Below, in pieces: positions 18,275-27,700 of a DNA stretch of 64,000 bases. Position numbers and translations under genes: made by a program. Source of the stretch: an uncultured bacterium (lineage in GTDB: Bacteria > Hydrogenedentota > Hydrogenedentia > Hydrogenedentales > Hydrogenedentaceae); NCBI GenBank assembly GCA_938014335.1, contig CALLRP010000026.1:1-64000 (forward strand), in the 5' to 3' direction. The notes below the pieces were generated by a model. The model did not search any database and was not told where the DNA came from. It saw only the letters and a program-made list of their open reading frames with translations. Positions within the stretch are counted from its first letter, which is position 1, and each line of letters opens with the position of its first letter.

Positions 18275-19525
18275 TTATTTGTTTGCAACCCCTTTTTTTG
18301 TTTTTTGTTTATATGTCTCGAGTGCGGATGGGAATGGTTCTAATGCTCGTTCAAGGATACCTAATGAGTAGGCTATTGTTAAACCATAATTACTTATAGG
18401 TACTCCTTGTCTTTTACAGTGCATAATTCGATTTAACATAGCACGACGATTGAGTGTGCATGCACCACAATGTATAACCATTTTATATTTGGTTAAATCG
18501 GTATAAAAATCATTTCCCTGGACGATATCAAATTCTAATTTTCCTCCAACATATTGAATTAACCATCTTGGTATTTTTATTCGTCCTATATCATCTGCAA
18601 TAGGATGATGTGAACACGATTCCGCAATAAGTATTTTATCTCCCGGTTTTAAATCTTCAATTGCAAGAGTTCCTTCTACCTGCGTAATCAAATCTCCACG
18701 AAATCTTGAAAACAATATAGAAAAACTTGTAACCCATACATCTGGGGGGGTATCAGCAACTACTTTCAGAAAAGCTTGTGAATCGGTGACTACAATTTTA
18801 GGGGGGATTTTTAATTGTTCTAAAATTTTTCGAAGTTCTCTTTCTTTTACTACAGCACACATAGCGTCGTTATCTAATAAATCCCGAATGGATTGTACTT
18901 GTGGCATTATTAATCGGCCTTTGGGCGCTTCTTTGTCGATGGGAACAACGAGTATTGCAAGTTCTCCTGGACCTACTAAATCTCCTAAAATGGTTGGATT
19001 ATTTATAAAATCTTCGGGAGCTGAAGAAATAAGTGCATTTTTTAGTTCACTGATACCCTGCTGTTCTGATGCTATTGTTTTTACAAATAATACTTTCTCG
19101 TTTTTAAGGCGATTACATAATTCTTCATCGGGTTTTTTTAGATCTGACTTGTTAAAAACAACAAGGATAGGAATATTTCTTACCTTGAATTCATTATATA
19201 GACTTTCTTCGAATTCGCCCCATATTCCCGATTCGGCAACAATAACTGCAACATCGGTGCGGTCAAAAATCTGTCGTGTTTTCTGTATACGGAGTTCCCC
19301 TAAAGCACCTATATCATCAACGCCTGCAGTATCAATAAAAAGCACTGGACCTAATGGAAGCAATTCCATTGGTTTTTCTACAGGGTCTGTTGTTGTCCCA
19401 GCCGTCTCAGAAACGATAGCAACATTTTGTCTTGTAATTGCATTAAGTAAACTGGATTTCCCTACATTTCTTCTTCCGAAAAGGCCTATATGTAATCTAA
19501 ATGATTTTGGAGGACTTCTAAACAT
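18275..19525 (-). CDS. hydF: [FeFe]-hydrogenase maturation GTPase HydF
   Basis: HydF is the GTPase scaffold that carries the two-iron precursor and delivers it to HydA. The P-loop is GRRNVGKSS, the Thr-rich switch is AGTTTDPV, and DTAGVDD gives the Walker B region. The C-terminal domain has the iron-sulfur ligands ESCSHH and VIHCGAC in the expected order. The 416-residue length is normal. It lies between aspA and hydE with short gaps, clearly in one operon. Confidence 0.94.
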   Translation of the reverse strand: MFRSPPKSFRLHIGLFGRRNVGKSSLLNAITRQNVAIVSETAGTTTDPVEKPMELLPLGPVLFIDTAGVDDIGALGELRIQKTRQIFDRTDVAVIVAESGIWGEFEESLYNEFKVRNIPILVVFNKSDLKKPDEELCNRLKNEKVLFVKTIASEQQGISELKNALISSAPEDFINNPTILGDLVGPGELAILVVPIDKEAPKGRLIMPQVQSIRDLLDNDAMCAVVKERELRKILEQLKIPPKIVVTDSQAFLKVVADTPPDVWVTSFSILFSRFRGDLITQVEGTLAIEDLKPGDKILIAESCSHHPIADDIGRIKIPRWLIQYVGGKLEFDIVQGNDFYTDLTKYKMVIHCGACTLNRRAMLNRIMHCKRQGVPISNYGLTIAYSLGILERALEPFPSALETYKQKTKKGVANK

Positions 19526-19547
19526 AGTAAATTCCTAAGATATTTTT

Positions 19548-20957
19548 TTATTTAGGTTCTGTAAAACCTAATTTACAAACGGATTCAGGGGTTATAAGTG
19601 TATCAAATTCTTTTTCACTTAAAATATTCTCTTCTAAGATAATTTCTTTAATACTTTTTTTAGAACTACTTACTTTTTTTACAATATTACATGCCTTTTC
19701 GTATCCTATTTTTTGTATGAGAGCGGTTATAGTGGCAGTGGAAGTGTTAACATATGAATTGCAAACTTCACGATTTGGAGTGATTCCTTTGATACATTTT
19801 TCCGCAAAAAGTTGGGTTATATTTGTTAACATTTCTATCATATTTAACAAACAATGAGCAATGAGAGGCACAAAAGGATTAAGTTCAAGATTCCCAGAGG
19901 AACAGGCAAATGCAATTGTTTGGTCGAATCCAAAAGTAAGCATTGCCACCTGATTTACTGCCTCAGGTAAAACGGGGTTTACTTTACCGGGCATAATTGA
20001 AGAGCCTGCTTGTAATTGTGGAAGTTGAATCTCGCGTAAACCCGCCTCGGGACCGGATGACATCAATCGTAAATCGTTAGCAATTTTATTTAGTGTTATT
20101 GCATATGAACGAATTATTCCGGACACTTCTCCAAAAACATCCAGATTTTGTGTAGCATCTACTAAATTTTCTGCTCTTGAAAAACCAATATTTGATAATT
20201 CGCGTAGAGTATCTACCACTCGAAAAATATAACTTCTGGGTGCACCTAAACCTGTTCCTATTGCTGTACCTCCTAAATTCACTACGCGTAACCGTTCCTC
20301 ACATTTATAAATACGCCAACGGTCTCGGGCTAAAGCATCTGCATACGCGCCCATTTCTCTACCTAATGTAATAAGTGTCGCATCCTGAAGTTCTGTTCTT
20401 CCAACTTTTATAATATCGGCAAATTTTTTTTCGAGAGTTTGAAAAGTCTCTAAAAGAAAGACAATTGCGTTTTCTAATTTTCGTAACATCCTTATAGTAG
20501 CAAGTTTGAGAGCTGTTGGATAGGTATCATTTGTAGATTGGTGTAAATTTATATCATCTAATGGAGAAATTATCTCGTAATTTCCTCTTGGGAACCCTAA
20601 GATTTCCAAAGCACGATTTGCAATAACTTCGTTGATATTCATATTTGTGCTGGTTCCCGCTCCGCCTTGAAGTGCATCTACAATAATATGTTCATTCCAT
20701 TTTCCTTCTCCTACTTCTTCACATGCTGTAAAGATAGCAGATGCTTTATCTTTAGGTTGGTTTAAATATCCAAGAGAATAGTTTGTTTTAGCACATGATA
20801 GTTTAACTATTCCGTAAGATTTTATAAGTTCAGGATGAACTTTTTGATGAGTAATAGGAAAGTTTTCTATAGCTCTGGCAGTGTGTATCCCCCAATATAC
20901 ATCTGCAGGTATCTTTTTTTCACCTATTAAATCTAATTCAATACGGAATTCTGCCAT
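19548..20957 (-). CDS. aspA: Aspartate ammonia-lyase
   Basis: AspA deaminates aspartate to fumarate and ammonium. The fumarase/aspartase signature GSSIMPGKVNP is intact, as are SPLDDINLHQSTNDTYPTA and the GGAGTSTNMN motif. It is located between hydG and hydF with gaps of 9 and 22 bases, so it is expressed with the H-cluster maturases. Co-location with these genes is seen in other anaerobes as far as I recall. A supply of ammonium for the dithiomethylamine bridge is an attractive but unproven explanation. The enzyme could also simply serve fumarate production. Confidence 0.93.
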   Translation of the reverse strand: MAEFRIELDLIGEKKIPADVYWGIHTARAIENFPITHQKVHPELIKSYGIVKLSCAKTNYSLGYLNQPKDKASAIFTACEEVGEGKWNEHIIVDALQGGAGTSTNMNINEVIANRALEILGFPRGNYEIISPLDDINLHQSTNDTYPTALKLATIRMLRKLENAIVFLLETFQTLEKKFADIIKVGRTELQDATLITLGREMGAYADALARDRWRIYKCEERLRVVNLGGTAIGTGLGAPRSYIFRVVDTLRELSNIGFSRAENLVDATQNLDVFGEVSGIIRSYAITLNKIANDLRLMSSGPEAGLREIQLPQLQAGSSIMPGKVNPVLPEAVNQVAMLTFGFDQTIAFACSSGNLELNPFVPLIAHCLLNMIEMLTNITQLFAEKCIKGITPNREVCNSYVNTSTATITALIQKIGYEKACNIVKKVSSSKKSIKEIILEENILSEKEFDTLITPESVCKLGFTEPK

Positions 20958-20966
20958 ACGATTTAC

Positions 20967-22364
20967 TTACACATAGACATCCCGTTCACCGGATTTTACA
21001 CGAGCCAACATGTCTTCAGTTCGTGTTTTACGAGTTTCGGGCATTGTGTTCAATATTTCCTTAATTTTTGTCCATCCCACTTGTTTTGTATCTTCGGAAG
21101 CATAATCTTCAAGATATTCCGCAAAGGTACTAAGGGCATTTACTTCACAGTGATTTTTGATAAGTCCCGGTTTTGCAAGGTCCATAAAATCAGCACCTGT
21201 CCTCCCTAAACGATAACAAGCAGTACAAAAGGATGGAATATAACCTAATTGGGTGATATCTTTAATCACTTCATCTAAGCTACGATGGTCACCTAAAGAA
21301 AATTGACTCATATCTTCCGCCTCATTACCTGTATAACCCCCTGGATTGGTTCGACTCCCTGCGGAAATTTGAGATACCCCTAATGCAAATGTTTCTCTTC
21401 GTATATTTGGTGTCTCACGAGTGGACATTATAATGCCTGTATATGGAACTGTAAGCCTTAATATTGCGACAATCTTTCGAAAATCAAGGTCAGATACAGG
21501 ATAAGGGGGTTGTGATGCTAAATCTGAACCTACCGCAGGTTCAAGTCTTGGAACACTAATCGTATGAGGACCAACTCCAAAGGTATCCTCTAAATGTTTA
21601 ATATGTTGCATAAGAGCAAGGATTTCAAACCTCCAGTCATATAAACCGAACAAGATACCTACACCTACATCATCAATCCCTGCTTTCATAGCACGGTCCA
21701 TTGCGGTGATTCGCCAATCGAAATCTTTTTTTTGACCCCCTAAATGAACCCTTTGGTATGTTCCTCTATGATATGTTTCTTGAAATAATTGATATGTCCC
21801 AATTTTAGCAGATTTTAATTTTTTAAATTCTTCCAATGATAAAGGTGCTACATTCACATTAACGCGTCTTATCTCCCCCCTTCCCCTTTTAACACTGTAA
21901 ATTGTTTCTATACAATGTATAACGTAATCAAATCCTTCTACAGGGTAGGATTCCCCTGCTACTAATAAAATTCTTTTGTGCCCCTGGTCAACTAATGTTT
22001 CCACCTCACGACGCACTTCTTCCTGTGTTAATGCTTTTCTACGAACTAATGTATTGCTCCTACGAAAAGCACAGTATAAGCATTCGTTTTTACAGAGATT
22101 GGATACATAAAGAGGTGCAAAGAGGACTAACCTTTTTCCATAAATTTCTTCTTTTACTTTTCGGGCGGTATCAAAAAGTTCTTTTAATAAATCGGGATCA
22201 CTTATGGATGCAAGCGTTGCTACTTCTGTTTCGTTTAAGCCTTTTAATTCAAGGGCTTTAGCAAGTATTTCACGTACATACAAAGCATCTTTTTTAACAC
22301 TGTTTTTTAATGTGTCAAATATTAATTCTTCATTAATAGGAATTGTTTCTATCTGAGAACTCAT
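20967..22364 (-). CDS. hydG: [FeFe]-hydrogenase maturase HydG (radical SAM tyrosine lyase)
   Basis: HydG cleaves tyrosine to provide the CO and CN ligands of the H-cluster. The radical SAM motif is CKNECLYCAF. The C-terminal auxiliary-cluster region has CTACYRLGRTG, with the two cysteines of the CX2C motif present. Length (465) is normal. Motifs VGVGILFGLYDWRFE and SAGSRTNPGGY are typical. An AAGGAC ribosome site precedes the ATG. It follows a small response-regulator gene by 45 bases and precedes aspA by 9. Confidence 0.95.
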   Translation of the reverse strand: MSSQIETIPINEELIFDTLKNSVKKDALYVREILAKALELKGLNETEVATLASISDPDLLKELFDTARKVKEEIYGKRLVLFAPLYVSNLCKNECLYCAFRRSNTLVRRKALTQEEVRREVETLVDQGHKRILLVAGESYPVEGFDYVIHCIETIYSVKRGRGEIRRVNVNVAPLSLEEFKKLKSAKIGTYQLFQETYHRGTYQRVHLGGQKKDFDWRITAMDRAMKAGIDDVGVGILFGLYDWRFEILALMQHIKHLEDTFGVGPHTISVPRLEPAVGSDLASQPPYPVSDLDFRKIVAILRLTVPYTGIIMSTRETPNIRRETFALGVSQISAGSRTNPGGYTGNEAEDMSQFSLGDHRSLDEVIKDITQLGYIPSFCTACYRLGRTGADFMDLAKPGLIKNHCEVNALSTFAEYLEDYASEDTKQVGWTKIKEILNTMPETRKTRTEDMLARVKSGERDVYV

Positions 22365-22409
22365 AACTATTGTCCTTTCTTATATATTAAAGACATAGCA
22401 CCAGAATTT

Positions 22410-22805
22410 TTATCTGGTCAATTTTTTCATAGCAGTAATTAATTGTTTAGGATTAAGAGGTTTTGGAATAAATTCATCTATCTTCATCTGTTTTTTCTCT
22501 TCTTCTGAACGAGGGCTAATATCATATCCTAACTTTGAATTTATACCTGTAATCATGATAATTGGAATTTTTGCTTTTTCATCATTAAATTCTCTTACTT
22601 TATTAACAAACTGGATCCCTTCATCAATTCCTCCCATCATCAAATCCGTAATAATTATAGACGGAGTATTTGTGGTTAAAAATTCGAGAGCACTTTCTGA
22701 ACTGGAAAATGTTACTACCCTATAATCCTCTCTTTCCAAAACTATACGGCAAAATTCCTGCACATCCCTGTCGTCATCAACAACCATTATAATTTTTTTT
22801 TCCAT
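22410..22805 (-). CDS. Single-domain response regulator (CheY-like)
   Basis: The 131-residue receiver domain has the acidic pair in MVVDDDRDV, a phosphorylation Asp in IIITDLMMGG and the conserved Lys in FIPKPLNPKQL. No output domain follows. It sits between hydA and hydG, with a hairpin separating it from hydA. There is no kinase nearby in this cluster; an unlinked hybrid or orphan kinase (one lies at 54.5 kb) could act on it. A specific role in hydrogenase control is only suggested by position. Confidence 0.88.
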   Translation of the reverse strand: MEKKIIMVVDDDRDVQEFCRIVLEREDYRVVTFSSSESALEFLTTNTPSIIITDLMMGGIDEGIQFVNKVREFNDEKAKIPIIMITGINSKLGYDISPRSEEEKKQMKIDEFIPKPLNPKQLITAMKKLTR

Positions 22806-22880
22806 TTTACTTTTCCTAAATACTAAACACTCATAACCTACATACTCCTACCTATTATACTACTTTTTTTATTTATATAA

Positions 22881-22908
22881 GAGGGGAGTGTATTTTTATA
22901 CTCCCCTC
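22881..22908 (-). terminator. Hairpin between hydA and the response-regulator gene
   Basis: GAGGGGAGTGTA and TATACTCCCCTC form a 12-bp stem (one G-T pair) with a TTTT loop. No T-tract follows on the minus strand, so it is not a canonical terminator. The hydA stop codon lies 14 bases to its right and the downstream response-regulator ATG 76 bases to its left. It may protect the hydA transcript end or reduce read-through. Confidence 0.5.
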
Positions 22909-22921
22909 CTCAAAATATAGT

Positions 22922-24694
22922 TTATACCTTTGTTCTCGCGTGGTAATGTGTATGAAGTAGGTGATGAGAAACTTCGCTATTCGGATGTCCTAAAAATTCC
23001 TCATACAATTTTTGTATGTCAGGATTTACATGAGACTTTCGCAGTTGTTTTCCTTCATCTTCTTTATATATAGCCTGAATGCGAGCCAGTCTAACTGAGT
23101 TATCTGTAAACCGAGGTTGTCCACCGCCACCGATACATCCCCCCGGACAGGTCATTATTTCGATAAAGTGATATGTCTTTTCACCTGAACGAACTCGTTC
23201 TATTAATGCTCTCGCATTACCTAATCCATGAGCAACAGCGATATTTACGGTAGCTCCTTCTAAAAATGCCCACTCAGGCACACATTGTTCCAGTTTCAGT
23301 GAGGCTTCTTTAATCCCTTCGAGACCTTCAATAGGGGTAACATGAAGACCATCGAAAGGTAATTCGCGTCCTGTCACAATTTCATAAACGGTTCGTATCG
23401 CCGCTTCCATTACACCACCTGTATTCGCGAAAATGTCTGCTGCACCTGTAGATAAACCTAACGGAGAATCTTGTTTATCATCGGGAAGATTAACAAAGTC
23501 AATACCTGCCTGCTTAATCATCCTACCTAATTCACGCGTAGTTAACACATAATCTACATCCCGTACACCGGAACTGTTCATTTCGGGTCGTTGATGTTCG
23601 TATTTCTTTGCGGTACAGGGCATTATTGAAACGACTACAATATCTTCTGGCTTTTTACCAATCTTTTTAGCATAATATGTCTTTGCGATAGCACCGAACA
23701 TCTGTTGAGGTGATTTACATGTTGATACATTAGGAATCATATCGGGATAAAAATGTTCCAGGAATTTAATCCATCCCGGAGAACAACTGGTAAACATAGG
23801 TAACGCAATATCTTCACCGTCTACTAATTTTTTCTTTAATCGTGTTAGTAACTCTGTACCTTCTTCCATGATACAAAGGTCTGCGGCAAAGTTCGTATCG
23901 AAAACGGCATGGAAACCTAAACGGCGTAGAGCGGTAACCATCTTTCCTGTTACTAATGTGCCCGGGGGTAAACCAAAGCACTCCCCTAATGCAGCACGAA
24001 TAGCAGGAGCAGTTTGAACTACAACTGTTTTGGTCGGGTCATCTAAAGCAGAGAATACATCCGAAATTTGGTCTCTTTCTACTATAGCACCTACCGGACA
24101 AACGGCGCCACATTGACCACATTGTACACAAACAACATCATCCAAATCACTACAAAATGCAGGACCTATGACTGTTTCAAATCCACGATTCTGAGGAAAT
24201 AAACCTCCAACACCTTGAACTTCATTACAAACGGTAATACATCTTCTGCATAAAACACATTTTGATGTATCTCGAACTACAGCAGGTGTACTTTCATCAA
24301 CAATTCTCTTACTCTTCTCACCTTGATAACGAACTTCTTTAATTCCTAATGTTCGTGCCAAGTCTTGAAGTTCGCAATCTTCATTACGAACACATATCTG
24401 GCAATCTCCATCATGGTCTGAAAGCAGTAATTCTACAACCGTTTTTCTTGCTTCACGGGCTCTCTTAGAATGGGTATGGATTTTCATACCTTCTGCAACA
24501 GGTGCCACACAAGAAGCAACCAGAGTTCGTGCTCCTTCAACTTCCACAACACACACACGGCATGCACCAATTGCTTGAACTTCTTCGAGATAGCAAAGGG
24601 TCGGAATTTTTACTCCGGCTTGCTTTGCTGCTTGAATTATTGTTGTTCCATCGGGAACTTCTACAGGAATTCCATCTATAGTTAGTTTTGGCAT
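22922..24694 (-). CDS. hydA: [FeFe]-hydrogenase catalytic subunit, multi-cluster type
   Basis: The 590-residue subunit has, in order, a plant-type [2Fe-2S] domain (Cys34, 45, 48, 62), a His-Cys3 cluster (HDGDCQICVRNEDC), two [4Fe-4S] clusters (about residues 146-156 and 189-199) and the H-domain. H-cluster motifs are L1 TSCSPGW (Cys304), L2 IMPCTAKKYE (Cys360) and L3 MTCPGGCIGGGGQP (Cys516, Cys520). L1 has Ser where the family usually has the second Cys. The fused C-terminal small-subunit motif ends HTHYHARTKV. This matches trimeric or tetrameric NAD(P)-linked, often electron-bifurcating, hydrogenases. It follows hydB by 18 bases with a GAAGGAGAA ribosome site. Confidence 0.94.
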   Translation of the reverse strand: MPKLTIDGIPVEVPDGTTIIQAAKQAGVKIPTLCYLEEVQAIGACRVCVVEVEGARTLVASCVAPVAEGMKIHTHSKRAREARKTVVELLLSDHDGDCQICVRNEDCELQDLARTLGIKEVRYQGEKSKRIVDESTPAVVRDTSKCVLCRRCITVCNEVQGVGGLFPQNRGFETVIGPAFCSDLDDVVCVQCGQCGAVCPVGAIVERDQISDVFSALDDPTKTVVVQTAPAIRAALGECFGLPPGTLVTGKMVTALRRLGFHAVFDTNFAADLCIMEEGTELLTRLKKKLVDGEDIALPMFTSCSPGWIKFLEHFYPDMIPNVSTCKSPQQMFGAIAKTYYAKKIGKKPEDIVVVSIMPCTAKKYEHQRPEMNSSGVRDVDYVLTTRELGRMIKQAGIDFVNLPDDKQDSPLGLSTGAADIFANTGGVMEAAIRTVYEIVTGRELPFDGLHVTPIEGLEGIKEASLKLEQCVPEWAFLEGATVNIAVAHGLGNARALIERVRSGEKTYHFIEIMTCPGGCIGGGGQPRFTDNSVRLARIQAIYKEDEGKQLRKSHVNPDIQKLYEEFLGHPNSEVSHHLLHTHYHARTKV

Positions 24695-24712
24695 GGTTTA
24701 TTCTCCTTCTTT

Positions 24713-27700
24713 TTATTTATTTAAACTTACTTTTGTTTCTCGATAATCACAACGCAGACAGCGACGTGCTTCTCTTACAGCTAATGTTTCTGTAAATGGG
24801 ATTTCTACTTCATTAAAGTTATGTATTCGCTTCTCTACAGAAAGAAGTTTCATTCTTGCTCTGGGGAAATCTACTGGGTCAGATTCGGGATCAAACTCGG
24901 TATCTACCATAAAAGGTTCTCTCCAAAAGGCATGTTCTTCGCCTGTGAAATATTTATCTATACCGACTGCTGCTCTTTCTCCGGCACCAATGGCTTCTGC
25001 CACAGAAGAAGGACCCGAACTAATGTCTCCGCCTGCAAATAACCAATCTATTGAAGTCTGACCGTATAACGGGTCAGTCCATAAGAAGCCGGAAGGTGTA
25101 AGTTTTACGTTTAATCCTTCCAAATAGCGTTTTAAGTCAACTGTTTGACCTATCGCTGCAATGACCTGGTCTGCTTCTTCGATAAAGGGTTCTTCGCCGG
25201 ATTTTGCTTCAGGTCTCCGTCTACCGGAACGGTCATATTCTCCTAACCACATATGTTGGCATTTAACACCAACAACCTTTCCATTTTCGGTTAGAATTTC
25301 CAATGGAGCAACTAACATTTTAAGAATCACGCCTTCATTAACGGCTTCTTCTATTTCTTCTTTATAAGCAGGCATTTCTTCCCTTGTTCTACGGTAAAGA
25401 ATAGTGGCTTTTTCGGCACCTAATCGAATAGCGGTTCTTGCCGCATCAATTGCCGCATTACCACCACCAATAATAACCACTTTCTTCCCAACAGGGACGG
25501 AACCACGAAGATTATATTCGCGAAGGAAATCTATGGCTTCTACCACTCCTTCTGCATTTTCACCTGGAATTCTTAATTTCTGGCCGGATGGAGCACCGAT
25601 TCCAAGAAAAATGGCCTCATATCCTTCCTCTTGCAAACTTTGTAATGTAAAATCACGACCTAATGCTTTTTCAGTTTCAATAGTCACACCCATTCTCTCT
25701 ATCATACGAATTTCACGGGCTAATTCTTCACGGGGTAAACGATAGGCAGGTATCGTTTGAACTAACATTCCTCCGGGACGTGTAGCAGCTTCGAATACAC
25801 GAGGTTGATAACCTAACCGTGCTAAGAAATATGCACATGTAAGTCCGGCGGGACCTGCACCTATAATAGCAACCTTTCTTCGGAAATTTTCTTCATTCTC
25901 ACGAATTTCCGGGAGCTGTATTGTTACTTCCTGCTCTACCATAAATCGTTTTAATCCACGAATAGAAACTGCGTCGTCTAATGTGGCTCTTCTGCACTTA
26001 TCTTCGCAGGTATGGAAGCAAACACGTGCACATACTGATGCAAATGGATTTTGGTCACGATGTACTCGGAGTGCTTCTGCATAGCGTTTCTCGCCTATTA
26101 AAGAAACAAAGCCAGGGATATACACATTAGCAGGGCATGCACTCATACAGGGAGCACGAACAAGGGAGGGACAAACACCCGCTGGACATTTGTGTTCACG
26201 AATATGTACTTCAAATTCCTCACGGAAATGACGAATTGCTGATAATACAGGATTGGGGGCTGTTTGGCCTAACCCACAAAGCGATGCATCCTTAATCTGT
26301 TGTCCTAATTCAATTAATTTTTCTATATCCCCCTCCTCTCCCCTACCTTCACAAATTCGTGTTACAATTTCTAACATCCTCTTTGTCCCCACACGACATG
26401 GAACACATTTTCCACAGGATTCATCTTGAACGAAATCGAGGAAGAAACGAGCCATATCTACCATACAGGTGTCTTCATCCATAACAATGAGCCCGCCGGA
26501 ACCCATGATAGCACCTAATTCCTGTAAGGACTCATAATCTACGGGGACATTTAAATATTGTTTCGGGATACATCCACCGGAAGGGCCACCGATTTGTGCC
26601 GCTTTAAACTGTTTCCCTTTCGGAATTCCACCACCTATGTCATAAATAATCTCTCCCAAAGGTGTCCCTATAGGAATCTCTACCAATCCTGTGTTGTTCA
26701 CAGCACCTGCGAGTGCAAACACTTTTGTTCCTTTACTCTTCGCTGTGCCGATAGAGGCAAACCAATCAGCACCTTTTAATATGATTACAGGAATGTTTGC
26801 ATAAGTTTCTACATTATTTAATAAACTGGGTTTTTCCCATAAGCCTTTATAAGCAGGGAAAGGTGGACGGGGACGAGGTTCTCCACGTTTTCCTTCAATA
26901 GAACGCATTAATGCTGTTTCTTCTCCACATACAAAGGCACCCGAACCCATTCGGATTTCTAAATCGAAGTTAAATCCCGTACCCATGATATTTTTCCCTA
27001 ATAAACCTAACTCTTTTGCCTGAGCGATGGCGATATTGAGTCTTTCCACTGCTAATGGATATTCTGCACGGACATATATATATCCTTGGTCAGAACCAAT
27101 AGCATACCCCGCAATTATCATAGCCTCGATAACACTGTGTGGGTCACCTTCTAAAACACTTCTATCCATAAATGCACCTGGGTCACCTTCATCTGCATTA
27201 CAAAGAACATATTTTTTATCTCCCGGTGCTTTCTGGGTTAATTCCCACTTTACACCTGTTGGGAATCCTGCACCACCTCTTCCGCGAAGTCCTGATTTTT
27301 TTACTTCTTCAACTACCTGTTGAGGAGTCATTTTAGTTAAAACTTTTGCCAAAGCCTGATACCCATCTCTTGCGATATACTCTTCAATTTTAGTAGGGTC
27401 AATTATACCGCAGTTTCTTAATACAATTTTTGTTTGTTGTTTGAAAAAACCAATTTCTTGTAAGGCAGGAATAATTTGTGATGTTGTAGATGACTTAAAG
27501 TTCAAACGACTAACGGGTCTACCTTTTAGCAGATGCTCAACAACGATGTCTTCTACATCGGTTATTTTGACACCTTGATAAAAAATAGCATCGGGATAAA
27601 TTACAACGACAGGACCAATAGCACAGGGACCCAAACATCCTGTATGAACTACCTGAATCTCATCAGTTAGTCCATGTTTTGCAAGTGCCTCTGAGAAAGC

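Noticed and set aside
18786-19538. 250-codon open frame on the plus strand opposite hydF
   Set aside because: It is antisense to a clearly conserved GTPase with intact motifs; the translation is Ser/Ile/Thr-rich low-complexity sequence with no ribosome site or family match.
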